Assembly (NCBI RefSeq): GCF_017873855.1
Contig: NZ_JAGGKR010000001.1
Coordinates: forward strand, 2,316,243-2,380,242
Direction of reading: 5' to 3'
Source: Methanolinea mesophila
GTDB lineage: Archaea; Halobacteriota; Methanomicrobia; Methanomicrobiales; Methanospirillaceae
DNA length: 64,000 nt
The stretch's first letter is position 1. Every line of letters begins with the position of its first letter. The notes under the pieces are model-generated. The model was not told the origin of the DNA. It ran no database searches and saw only the letters and a program-made list of their open reading frames with translations. A program made the position numbers and the translations under genes. Of the stretch, positions 1-8,484 are shown in pieces.

Positions 1-2094
1 TACGGAAAAGCGGGCAGGAACAGGGAGGCGATCGAAGATTATCACCGCTGTCTTGAATTGGATCCCGACAATGCCCCGGCGTGCAACAACCTTGGGGTGG
101 AATACACCAAAAATGGTGAGTTCGATCGGGCCGTCGAATGGTATTCCCGTGCGATCGGGATACGACCCGATTTTGTGGAGGCGTATAACAACCGGGGTGT
201 CCTCTATAACCGTGTCGGGAAGTACGACGAAGCAATCACCGATTTTTCTATTGCCATAGACCTTGCCAAGTGCGTCGACAGCCCGGGACCGGAACCCGAT
301 ATCATCGTCCAGAACGAGAGGCTGGAGAGTGACACTGCAGTCATCGAGCAGAAGATCGACGTGGTCTCGCCGGAAAGCCGCCCGATTTCTCCGCAGGTCC
401 GGGAAGACTGGGTGCCTGAAGGCCTGGAGGTCCTCGAGATCGAGAAGGAGATCGCGGACCTCACCCGTTCGATCTCGGAGGCGCCCGACGACGGGGAGCT
501 CTATATACAACGCGGAGTCGCGTATTCGCGACTGGGATGGAGCGAGAAGGCGCTGGCCGATTTTACCAGGGCAATCGAGCTCGATCCCGGAAATATCGAG
601 GCGTATTATAACCGGGGGAACGAATACGACCGGGTGGGAATGACCGAAGAGGCGCTCCACGACTATGCGAAGGCCCTGAGTATCAACCCTTCGTATGCCC
701 GGACGTATTTCGACCGGGGTCACGAGCTGGAACTCCAGGGTGAGTGCGACCGTGCGATCACGGAATATACCAAGGCATTGGGAGTCGATCCGGACTTTTC
801 CCTCGCGTACCTGTCAAGAGGGAGGGCATTCCTTGCAATGGGTCTTGGAGCGATGGCGTTGCGGGACCTCGACCGGGCTCTCGAGCTCGAACCGGGCAGC
901 AGGGAAGCCCTCCTGATGCGGGGCAGGGCGTATTCCCTGACCCAGGACTATCCGAAGGCGCTGGACGATTATTCCCGGGTGCTTGAGAAGGACCCCGGGA
1001 ATTTTGATGCCCTTCTCTGTCTGGGGAATGCGTTCAGCGGTGCCGGACGGGGGGACGAGGCGATAGATGCCTACAATCGTATCCTTGAGGCAGCTCCGGA
1101 TAACGCCGAGGCGATAACCAGGAGAGGAGAAGAATACCAGCGTAAAGGAGACCTGGACCTGGCGCTTGCGGACTACGAACGCGCGGGAGAGATATTTCCT
1201 ACGTCCCCGTTTCCCCTGCTCCGGCAGGGAGAACTCCTTGTCCTGATGGGACGGCCCGATGATGCGCTGGAACGGCTCTCAAGGGCTCTCCAGCTGGACC
1301 CCGGTCTCGAAGAAGCCTATCTTCAACGGGGGGAATTGTACCGGAGCCAACAGAAATACCCTCTCGCAATCGAGGATTTTACCCAGGCATTGAGACTCAA
1401 CCCCGGATTCAGGGGATACCGGATGAGGGCTTCTGTCTACGCGGATGCAGGGAATCCGGGTGAGGCAATCGAAGACTTTACCAGGGCGATCGAGAGGAAT
1501 GGAGACGAGGAATGGATTTATGTGCTCCGGGGGGTAGAACACGAGAAGGTGGGAGAACCGGAGCTGGCGTTTGTTGACTACTGCTATGCACTCGAACTGA
1601 ACTCCGGATACGTCGAGGCGCTGAATCGCCGGGGAGCGCTCCTGGGAGCCCAGGGCCGGTACCAGGAAGCGATGGAAGACTTTAACCAGGCCATCCTTTT
1701 GGATCCCCGGAATTTTACCGGGTATTACCTCAGGGGATCGGAATTCGCGAGAAGAGGAATGATCGAGGAGGCACTTGAGGATCTCCGGCATGCCATCGGG
1801 ATAAAACCCGAGAACGCGGAGGCGTATTTCGCACTGGGGAGTATTTACTATAATCGCAACCAGGCGGAGGATGCTATCGCTGCATTCGACCAGGCCCTTT
1901 CCCTTGACCCGGATTACGGCCGGGCCTACATAAACAAGGCACTCGCCTGCGAGAGATTGCAGAGACTGGACGAAGCCAAAGCCGCCTATGAAGGATATCT
2001 CAGGACCGAGGGGGGATCCGGGAAACTGAATGATTTCGTCACGCACCGGTTGAAGGATATCACTTCCCTGGTCTTGAAAACCAAAAACAGGTAA
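1..2094 (+). CDS. TPR-repeat protein (5' end outside the window)
   Basis: The reading frame is open from base 1, so the gene begins upstream; the visible part is 697 residues. It is built almost wholly of 34-residue tetratricopeptide repeats, about 18 by eye, with the usual W/L-G-Y-A-F-A-P pattern (for example a YNNRG...DEAI...AIDL unit). One stretch of about 75 residues after the third repeat (near bases 270-490) is not TPR-like and separates two superhelical blocks. TPR solenoids are protein-binding scaffolds; no catalytic domain, signal peptide or membrane segment is visible here, although the unseen N-terminus could hold one. It converges on the PKD/pilin operon at 2185. The partner and process are unknown; only the repeat architecture is certain. 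Confidence 0.93.
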   Translation, partial: YGKAGRNREAIEDYHRCLELDPDNAPACNNLGVEYTKNGEFDRAVEWYSRAIGIRPDFVEAYNNRGVLYNRVGKYDEAITDFSIAIDLAKCVDSPGPEPDIIVQNERLESDTAVIEQKIDVVSPESRPISPQVREDWVPEGLEVLEIEKEIADLTRSISEAPDDGELYIQRGVAYSRLGWSEKALADFTRAIELDPGNIEAYYNRGNEYDRVGMTEEALHDYAKALSINPSYARTYFDRGHELELQGECDRAITEYTKALGVDPDFSLAYLSRGRAFLAMGLGAMALRDLDRALELEPGSREALLMRGRAYSLTQDYPKALDDYSRVLEKDPGNFDALLCLGNAFSGAGRGDEAIDAYNRILEAAPDNAEAITRRGEEYQRKGDLDLALADYERAGEIFPTSPFPLLRQGELLVLMGRPDDALERLSRALQLDPGLEEAYLQRGELYRSQQKYPLAIEDFTQALRLNPGFRGYRMRASVYADAGNPGEAIEDFTRAIERNGDEEWIYVLRGVEHEKVGEPELAFVDYCYALELNSGYVEALNRRGALLGAQGRYQEAMEDFNQAILLDPRNFTGYYLRGSEFARRGMIEEALEDLRHAIGIKPENAEAYFALGSIYYNRNQAEDAIAAFDQALSLDPDYGRAYINKALACERLQRLDEAKAAYEGYLRTEGGSGKLNDFVTHRLKDITSLVLKTKNR

Positions 2095-2175
2095 AATCCC
2101 GGGAACCCGGGTAAAGGATCGAAGATGTTGCGTGCATCTTTCTGTAAAAAACCCGGAAACTTCGCTTCGGAATAG

Positions 2176-2184
2176 AAAAAAAAA
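2176..2184 (-). terminator. Oligo-T terminator of the pilin/PKD operon
   Basis: Nine A on the plus strand read as T9 on the minus strand immediately after the stop codon of the gene ending at 2185. Archaeal RNA polymerase terminates at such U-tracts. A CCCGGG-AA-CCCGGG palindrome at 2098-2111, just after the plus-strand TPR gene, may help end transcription from the other side. Confidence 0.55.
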
Positions 2185-3711
2185 TTATCCTATTGTTACC
2201 CCTCCGGCACCTCCCACATACGTGAGAGTTCCGACTTTCTGGATGTAATACATCCTGCCCGAACTGTCCTGCCTGAGGTCAGAGAACGTGACGGTGTCCG
2301 TGGAAGAGGGGCTTACCCTGCTCTCATCGACAAAGAGAGTATATCCTGTCTCACCGGGAGGGATCCGGATCCCGAGGGTGGAGACGAGGCCGTCGAATGC
2401 GGGGACGTTGATAGATGACACGGTCCCTTTCTCAACGAGAATGCCGTTTACGTACATGCGCACCCCGTCGAAATAGAATGTGTTTATCCCGCTCGCTGCG
2501 ACGTCGATCTCTCCCACGGGGACCTCTCCGATGAATAACTGGACCTTGTCTCCTTCCTGGAACTGATAGACATGGCCGGCGATCTTGATGTTACCCGCGG
2601 GCGCACCGACCACGAACTGCAGGTACCCGTCAGGCAGGAGGTACCCGGTGACGCTGTTCTGGAGATAGACGTTATGGGTCATGGTCTCGCTTACATGGAT
2701 GTAATTGCTCTGGATCCGGGTGTTGGAACCGAAGGTGTTCGCGGCGGTGAGCGTCACGGTATAGCTCCCCGGCTTGAGATAGACATGGGACGGGTTCCGC
2801 AGCACGGATTGCTCCCCGTCGCCGAAGTCCCAGGTCCACCTGTCGGGGGACCCCGATGAGAGATCGTTGAACTGGACCGTCATGGGAGCGGGACCGTCGC
2901 GGGGAGTACCCACGAAGTTTGCCTCCGGGATGATACCTACTGCGATATAATCGTTAATGGTGCGGGTATTGGTCCCGTATGCGTTCTCCACGGTGAGCGC
3001 CACAGAGTAGACCCCGGTTGAAGAATATGTGTGGAGCGGGTTTTGTTCGATAGAGGAAGTGCCGTCGCCGAAGTTCCAGATCCACGAGGTGGGGACACCG
3101 GAGGAGAGATCGGTGAACCTGACCTGGAGCGGGGATTCGCCCGAGCGAGGACTGGCCGTAAATGCAGGGACAGGCGGCTGGGGGACCGAGGGGCCAATCG
3201 GGGGAGTAACGGTTTCCGCGGGAGTTGTCATCACCGGTGTCGCACCGGTCGCAGATACGGTGGGTGTAATCAACGACGTCGCTACGGTCGAGATGGGGAT
3301 GGGAGTGGTCTGCGGACCCTGTACCTCGGTGGAATAGACCAGCTCCTGGGTGGATCCGCTGGAATAGATGACCTGGACCAGCTGCACCGGGTCTGTCCCG
3401 GGGTATGCCACCTGGAGCGTTTTACCTGCGGTCCAGGGCCAGTCCTGTCCATGGAGGAATACGGCATTGCTGGCAGGTATGGCGAGACCGTTGATCCTGA
3501 GGATCGTGGTATCCTCATAGAGTGCATCCCCCCCGTCATGATACAGGTAGACGAGGTTTCCGGATGTTTCGACATTTGCGGAGAATTGGGGCACGACATC
3601 GGGATGGGGAGGGAAAAGGACCATCACTATGACCGCCCCTATCACGATCACCGCCACCGCCACGATCACTATCAGCAGAATATTTCTGGAAATTGCTTCT
3701 TCCTTATCCAT
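2185..3711 (-). CDS. Pilin-like PKD-domain surface protein (two PKD domains)
   Basis: A 508-residue predicted surface protein. Residues about 8-33 form a hydrophobic N-terminal helix preceded by a short charged stretch (MDKEEAISRN), like archaeal type IV pilin N-terminal domains. Next is a beta module of about 110 residues (YLYHDGGDALYEDT, later VQVIYSSGSTQEL), a Thr/Pro-rich linker, two PKD domains (each with a WIWNFGDG- or WTWDFGDG-type motif) and a C-terminal domain of about 150 residues shared with the next two upstream proteins. PKD domains are extracellular beta sandwiches common in methanogen surface layers. I chose the ATG at 3711 over an upstream TTG at 3726 because AGGAG lies 5 bases before it. 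Role in adhesion or envelope structure is inferred. Confidence 0.85.
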   Translation of the reverse strand: MDKEEAISRNILLIVIVAVAVIVIGAVIVMVLFPPHPDVVPQFSANVETSGNLVYLYHDGGDALYEDTTILRINGLAIPASNAVFLHGQDWPWTAGKTLQVAYPGTDPVQLVQVIYSSGSTQELVYSTEVQGPQTTPIPISTVATSLITPTVSATGATPVMTTPAETVTPPIGPSVPQPPVPAFTASPRSGESPLQVRFTDLSSGVPTSWIWNFGDGTSSIEQNPLHTYSSTGVYSVALTVENAYGTNTRTINDYIAVGIIPEANFVGTPRDGPAPMTVQFNDLSSGSPDRWTWDFGDGEQSVLRNPSHVYLKPGSYTVTLTAANTFGSNTRIQSNYIHVSETMTHNVYLQNSVTGYLLPDGYLQFVVGAPAGNIKIAGHVYQFQEGDKVQLFIGEVPVGEIDVAASGINTFYFDGVRMYVNGILVEKGTVSSINVPAFDGLVSTLGIRIPPGETGYTLFVDESRVSPSSTDTVTFSDLRQDSSGRMYYIQKVGTLTYVGGAGGVTIG

Positions 3712-3765
3712 GAGACTCCTACCCAATCCGAATCGCGTTCACCGGTGCCGGTGGATCCGGACTCA

Positions 3766-3774
3766 ATTTAAATA
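3766..3774 (-). promoter_or_regulatory. TATA box for the 2185-3711 gene
   Basis: The minus strand reads TATTTAAAT about 55-63 bases before the ATG at 3711. Initiation about 25 bases downstream would give a leader of about 35 bases containing the AGGAG ribosome-binding site. This suggests the last gene of the pilin cluster has its own promoter, consistent with the 600-bp gap before it. Confidence 0.45.
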
Positions 3775-4306
3775 CTAATTTGTCACCTCTCCGGGGTATA
3801 TGAATGTATTGGAAAATTTCGGGAATATCGGGGCCCGATTGCGAGGGATGGCGCCCGCGGAGGGGGGGAAACCCTCCGTTAGGGAAAAGCGCACGGGGCG
3901 GCCTTGGCCTGATTCTGTCATCGTCGAAGGACCGCATCCGGATACTCCTTCGTGAAGTATCCCACAGGAAGGAGACACTCCATAGACGTTGCCACATAAT
4001 CCTTGGAGATCTGCACATGCCGGGAGGGAGGGGCCGTATCTTATTTTAGAGCGAAAAGAATGGTTCTGACCGGACTCAAAGGAAGATTGTGCTCCGGTTG
4101 GAACCCCATTGAAGATATCGGTTTTTCTCCTTTTTCTTCTCATCTTCGTCCTGATATCACGATACCCAACATCGAAATGATCCTCATCCGGCAGAAACAG
4201 CGTCGTACGGTGACGACCCGGGGAGACAGGATCCTGCGGGCAGGAATCCTGTATCGCGCCGTTCTGCAACAGGTTCCGGAAGAAAGAATGGCGGGAATTG
4301 CCGGGA
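3775..4306. other. Intergenic stretch without a convincing gene
   Basis: More than 500 bp between two PKD genes. A 164-codon frame on the minus strand (3775-4269) has no recognisable domain, is rich in Pro, Arg, Ser and Gly as expected of a chance frame in GC-rich DNA, and ends inside the promoter of the next gene. I see no tRNA, repeat or insertion element here. It may be a decayed gene or a long regulatory spacer. Confidence 0.5.
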
Positions 4307-5590
4307 CTAATCCCGGATACCTGAGGTACTTCCCTGGAAGTAGGTTGAGCCGGGCATCGAGGTATCCACGACCAGGTCTCCCGCCCGGTCAGGGATGAGG
4401 TCCAGGAGGGTGAGTCTGCCCTGCAGGGTTGACAGGTCGGTGGTGCTCCCCTCGACGATCAACCGTCCTTTCATCGATTCGGGCGGCAGGAAGAGGGTGA
4501 GATTGGAGACAAACCCGTCGTAGGCCGGGATGGAAATGTCACTTATCCTGCCCTTTCCCGCGGGCTGCCCGTTTACCTCGACCTCCGTATCATCGAAGGT
4601 CCATTCCAGGATAAAGGGGTTATGGACCGAGATCTTTCCCTGCCCGTCGTTCCCGAGAACGATCCGGACCGAATCGCCGGGTTGAGGAGTTAAAATCCTG
4701 CCCCCCACTTTTATCCTGGCGCCGCTTCCTGTGACCGTGAACAGGGCGAATCCTCCCGGAAGGAGCGACCCCGGTCCCCCGGCATCGAGGGTCACCTCTC
4801 TGGTCTCCGGCGACCCCACGCCGATATAGTTCTGCATTATGCGGGTATTCGCCCCCTCTGCGTTTGCAACTTTCAACGATACCGTGTAATTTCCGGTCGC
4901 GGTGTAGGTATGGACCGGGTTCTTTCCGGTGGATTCCGCTCCATCTCCGAAGTTCCATTCCCACTGGTCAGGAGTCCCCGTCGAGAGATCCGTGAACGAG
5001 ACGGTGAGGGGATAGGGACCGGACCGGGGGGATGCCCCGAATGCAGCCTGCGGGGGTCCGGGAGGGGTTGGCGTGGCGGGAACCGTTGTGGGGTGGGTTG
5101 TTATGGCAACGGTGACCGGGGCGGTGATCGGAATTGTTGGTTCGGTTTCCGGGATAGAGATGGTGGGGGTTACGGTCGGTAATTCAGTTGCCGGGGGGAT
5201 TGTGGCGGTGAAGATTTCGGTGCGGGAGGTGCCGGTGTCATAGGATACGGTGAGGGTCTGAGGTTCCGTTGAGGGGTAATAGGGGATGACGAGGGTTTTT
5301 CCGATAGAAAAGGGCCATTCCTGGCCCTCGACGAATGAAATCTGCGAGGATGGAATGACGATTCCGTTGATCTGAATAATGAGATTGTCACCCGGGAGGG
5401 AATCGCCTCCGTCATGGACAAGAAGAATCGTATCCCGGTCCTGGAAAGCGGTGAGGTTGACTGAAGGTTCACCCGTTCCCGATTGCTGTATCAGGAGGAA
5501 TAGTATGGCAATGACCAAAAGTATCGCGATGGTGGTGATGACAATCCAGGTCATTCTATGACGATTCTTCTGACCTGACGACTCTGCCAT
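4307..5590 (-). CDS. Pilin-like PKD-domain surface protein (one PKD domain)
   Basis: About 427 residues. A charged N-terminus (MAESSGQKNRHR) precedes a hydrophobic helix of about 24 residues, then the same beta module as its neighbours (VHDGGDSLPGDN, later WPFSIGKTLVIPYYP), a Thr/Pro-rich linker, one PKD domain (WEWNFGDGAEST) and the C-terminal domain shared with the proteins at 2185 and 5687. It reads as a membrane-anchored or pilus-incorporated surface protein. The start is uncertain: the ATG at 5590 is preferred to a TTG at 5629 because it puts the helix close to the N-terminus, but no strong ribosome-binding site precedes either. A T6 tract near 5671 on the minus strand may separate it from the upstream gene. 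Confidence 0.82.
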   Translation of the reverse strand: MAESSGQKNRHRMTWIVITTIAILLVIAILFLLIQQSGTGEPSVNLTAFQDRDTILLVHDGGDSLPGDNLIIQINGIVIPSSQISFVEGQEWPFSIGKTLVIPYYPSTEPQTLTVSYDTGTSRTEIFTATIPPATELPTVTPTISIPETEPTIPITAPVTVAITTHPTTVPATPTPPGPPQAAFGASPRSGPYPLTVSFTDLSTGTPDQWEWNFGDGAESTGKNPVHTYTATGNYTVSLKVANAEGANTRIMQNYIGVGSPETREVTLDAGGPGSLLPGGFALFTVTGSGARIKVGGRILTPQPGDSVRIVLGNDGQGKISVHNPFILEWTFDDTEVEVNGQPAGKGRISDISIPAYDGFVSNLTLFLPPESMKGRLIVEGSTTDLSTLQGRLTLLDLIPDRAGDLVVDTSMPGSTYFQGSTSGIRD

Positions 5591-5686
5591 TTTAACACAG
5601 TTTGGTTGTCCGTGGGGATAAGGGTTCAAGGTATGGAATGAAGGTGGAATCCTAAAACTGTGGTACAGAAAAAATGTGTTGCACCC

Positions 5687-8008
5687 TCACACAGGACAGG
5701 CGGCATAGTTCCCGCTGCAATCTATGTATACCGATGTTGATTTGAGGTCGATCCTCGCCTGCCCGTCCGGGGGAACACCGATATTCACAATATCAACTAT
5801 GTCGCCGTTCAAAGGATACCAGTCGATCAACACATTCCCATTCGCCTCAAATCTGGTCGAAGAAGTGATCGAGGGCATATGGAATGAAAGCGTGGACATA
5901 TAGGAATCATACACCTTTATCCAAATTTTATCGACAGACCCGGTTCTGTAGGGCGTATTCAGATCGTTGATATAGAGATCGGCGTAGAAATTGAAACGGG
6001 TAATCTGGGATGTATAAATATCCGCATCTCCTGTGGTCTGATCGCCGTGGATTGCGAGGCGAACCGTATCCCCGTATGCCAGATCGATTGTTTCTCCGTT
6101 GATCCTGATATAAGAATGATCGTTTGACGTGCCATAGATGTTCCTTACCTGCACGTATGTCCCATCTTTAAGGAAACCGTGAACGCTATTGTCATTCCAA
6201 TTTTTATTGAACAGGATAGGATTGCCGTATCCGCTCATGCATGAATTTATGACAATATATCCAACTTTTTGAATTGCGACGGTCTGCCAGCTATTCGAAA
6301 CAGTCAATGTCACGGTATAGGTTCCGGGATTCGGGTAGGTGTGGGTCGGGTTTTTATTCGTGGAAGTGCCTCCGTCACCGAAATTCCAGAGCCAGGAGCT
6401 GCTCCCTGTTGACAAATCCGTGAAATCCACTGTAAGGGGTGCAGGGCCGTTTCTTGGCGACCCGCTGAAATCAGGCGCCCACTTGTTCCCGAAATTCACA
6501 TCAGTCGCATAGCATTTTGGCGGGACTCCCACTGAGCCGGGGCCCGGAGGTTCCAGGTGAACCTCCCACGAACCACTTGCCGGGAAGGTCTCCTGCCATC
6601 CGGTCTGCAATGTTTCCTGTACGAGGTAATCGTTTGCGGGATGGTAAGTCAGGCCGGTAAAGATGTAATATCCACTCGAATTAGTCACGGTGGTTGCCAG
6701 GGAAGTCCAATGATTTCCTTGTTTTTCGGAGACGTTAATCGTCCATCCGCTCAACCCGGGTTCACCTGAATCCCAATTGCCATTCCCATTCAGGTCATTC
6801 CACTTGTACCCGGAGATGGTACCGCAGGCAGGAGCGGGTGAGGTGGCATTTATCAGATTCGTAAAAGTTACGGATCCCGAATTTCCACAGGTCGTGTTGA
6901 ATGCGGTCAGAGTCACAGTATAAGACCCTCCTGCCGCGTACGTATGGATCGGGTTCTGGACGGTTGAATTGACAGTCCCATCCCCGAAATCCCATTGCCA
7001 GGAGTTGGGGTGGCCGGTGGACGTATCGGTAAAGGTGACCGACAGCGGAATGTCCCCGCTGGTCGGGACGGCATTGAAATTCGCGATAACCGGAACGCAA
7101 TACGGCGGAGAGGTGGAGAACGACGCGGAGATCGTATGGTTCGCGACGATATCCCCGAACGTATAGGTGGCTACCGGCCCTACCGCCGATCCGTCGACCA
7201 GAACATTCTGGACATAATACCCCGGCGAGGGAGTTATGGAAAAAGTCTGCGACCCGTGGCAGGTGGCGGGGACCGTGCCGTTCGGAAGGATTGATCCGTT
7301 CGCTCCCGCAGTCGCAACGATTGAGAGGGTATTCGACGCGAATGCTGCAGATATCGTATGGTCCGCCTGGACATTATTGAAACTGTAACTGCTCACCGCA
7401 CCTGCCGGGGAACCATCTACGATGACGCCGGATATCCGGTAACAGGGATCCGGGGTTACGATGAAATTCTGGAACCCGCCGTCCGGGACCTGGACCTGGC
7501 CCGAAGGTGAGATATGTCCTCCTGACCCGGCAATTGAGGTGATCGTATGGTACGAGCCGGGCGGGAGCGTGGGAGCGACTGACGCGGGTGTCTCGGTGAA
7601 CGTCGCGGTCAGCAGCAATGCCTGAGACGAACCTCCGTTGTAGATCAGGGAGACGCTCTGGGGAGTCCGGGAGTCCGGGATGACCAGCGTCGTCCCGACA
7701 GTCCAGTCCTGGGTCGTCCAGTTGGCCTGGGTCCCGTTCTCGTAGCGAAGAAGTATCTGGTCGTTCGGAACCGGATTTGGGTTTCCATCGATCCTTACGA
7801 TAGTTTCCAGGGGGGTAAGCGGGTCCCCCCCGTTGTGCCTGATGAATATATAGCTCGTATTGTTTCCGGCCACGGCATTTACCTGGGGAATTTCCCGGGG
7901 TGGCGGCTGGGAGAGAAGGGCCACTGCGACTATCATCATTGCCAGGATCACCAGTGCGACGAGAAGAATGGCACCTGCAATTTCCGAAACTCCGTTCTCG
8001 TTCTCCAT
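5687..8008 (-). CDS. Large pilin-like multidomain surface protein (PKD, SdrD-B-like, InlB-type repeats)
   Basis: 773 residues. The N-terminus (MENENGVSEIAGAILL) matches the archaeal type IV pilin signal and hydrophobic helix. Then come, in order: the beta module shared with the neighbouring genes (to about residue 145), two repeats of about 75 residues of the Listeria/Bacteroides beta-grasp type (ITSIAGSGGHISPSG and IVATAGANGSILPNG), a PKD domain (WQWDFGDG), an SdrD B-like domain (GYKWNDLNGNGNWDSGEPG), a second PKD domain (WLWNFGDGG) and the shared C-terminal domain. Such arrays are typical of cell-surface adhesins. ATG at 8008 is taken as start; an ATG two codons upstream is equally possible. 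Substrate or partner is unknown. Confidence 0.88.
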   Translation of the reverse strand: MENENGVSEIAGAILLVALVILAMMIVAVALLSQPPPREIPQVNAVAGNNTSYIFIRHNGGDPLTPLETIVRIDGNPNPVPNDQILLRYENGTQANWTTQDWTVGTTLVIPDSRTPQSVSLIYNGGSSQALLLTATFTETPASVAPTLPPGSYHTITSIAGSGGHISPSGQVQVPDGGFQNFIVTPDPCYRISGVIVDGSPAGAVSSYSFNNVQADHTISAAFASNTLSIVATAGANGSILPNGTVPATCHGSQTFSITPSPGYYVQNVLVDGSAVGPVATYTFGDIVANHTISASFSTSPPYCVPVIANFNAVPTSGDIPLSVTFTDTSTGHPNSWQWDFGDGTVNSTVQNPIHTYAAGGSYTVTLTAFNTTCGNSGSVTFTNLINATSPAPACGTISGYKWNDLNGNGNWDSGEPGLSGWTINVSEKQGNHWTSLATTVTNSSGYYIFTGLTYHPANDYLVQETLQTGWQETFPASGSWEVHLEPPGPGSVGVPPKCYATDVNFGNKWAPDFSGSPRNGPAPLTVDFTDLSTGSSSWLWNFGDGGTSTNKNPTHTYPNPGTYTVTLTVSNSWQTVAIQKVGYIVINSCMSGYGNPILFNKNWNDNSVHGFLKDGTYVQVRNIYGTSNDHSYIRINGETIDLAYGDTVRLAIHGDQTTGDADIYTSQITRFNFYADLYINDLNTPYRTGSVDKIWIKVYDSYMSTLSFHMPSITSSTRFEANGNVLIDWYPLNGDIVDIVNIGVPPDGQARIDLKSTSVYIDCSGNYAACPV

Positions 8009-8087
8009 ATACATGCCTCGGTTAGGCTCCGCACCATTTTCTGGCGGCTTTGGGTATTAAGTGTTGGCTTCCGACTAAAAAATACCA

Positions 8088-8477
8088 TTATTCAAAATTT
8101 TTTGAGAAGAGCACGACCCCTTCGGAAATATCCTCACCCTGATAAACCAGGGTGACGGAACGGACCCCCGTCACGGGAGTGAGGGTAAGGGTCTGCCCTA
8201 TCATGAACGGAGTAACGGAGGGAGGTGGGGTGAAATCTGCGGTTCTGTCAGCTGAGTTGACCAGGATGCGATAGGTTCCGGGGGGCAGTGTATCACCCCC
8301 CTGGTTCTGCAGGGTGAGATTGTAGCCTTCATCAATTACGAACACCCGTACTGCGGGTATATCGCGTGGCACGGGTTGGGAGAGAATTGCGACGGCAACA
8401 ATACCTACGGCCCCGGATATTATGGCGATAAGGATGAGGGTTCCCACCAGCTCGGATACGGCGGAAGTGTTCTGCAT
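8088..8477 (-). CDS. Archaeal type IV pilin-like protein
   Basis: 129 residues. The N-terminus MQNTSAVSELVGTLILIAI is a classic archaeal type IV pilin start: short polar leader, AVSE-type cleavage context, then a hydrophobic assembly helix. The rest is the compact beta module seen at the head of the PKD proteins (LQNQGGDTLPPGTYRI, later VRSVTLVYQGEDISEG), so this is the stand-alone version. It follows the gene at 8485 by 7 bases and is presumably cotranscribed with it. Processing by an EppA/PibD-type prepilin peptidase and assembly by a pilus ATPase would be expected from the family, but neither is encoded in the window. Confidence 0.87.
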   Translation of the reverse strand: MQNTSAVSELVGTLILIAIISGAVGIVAVAILSQPVPRDIPAVRVFVIDEGYNLTLQNQGGDTLPPGTYRILVNSADRTADFTPPPSVTPFMIGQTLTLTPVTGVRSVTLVYQGEDISEGVVLFSKNFE

Positions 8478-8484
8478 GGTTCGA

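Noticed and set aside
3775..4269. 164-codon minus-strand frame between two PKD genes
   Set aside because: No domain, unusual composition (Pro, Arg, Ser, Gly) and its end covers the TATA box of the next gene. More likely a chance frame.
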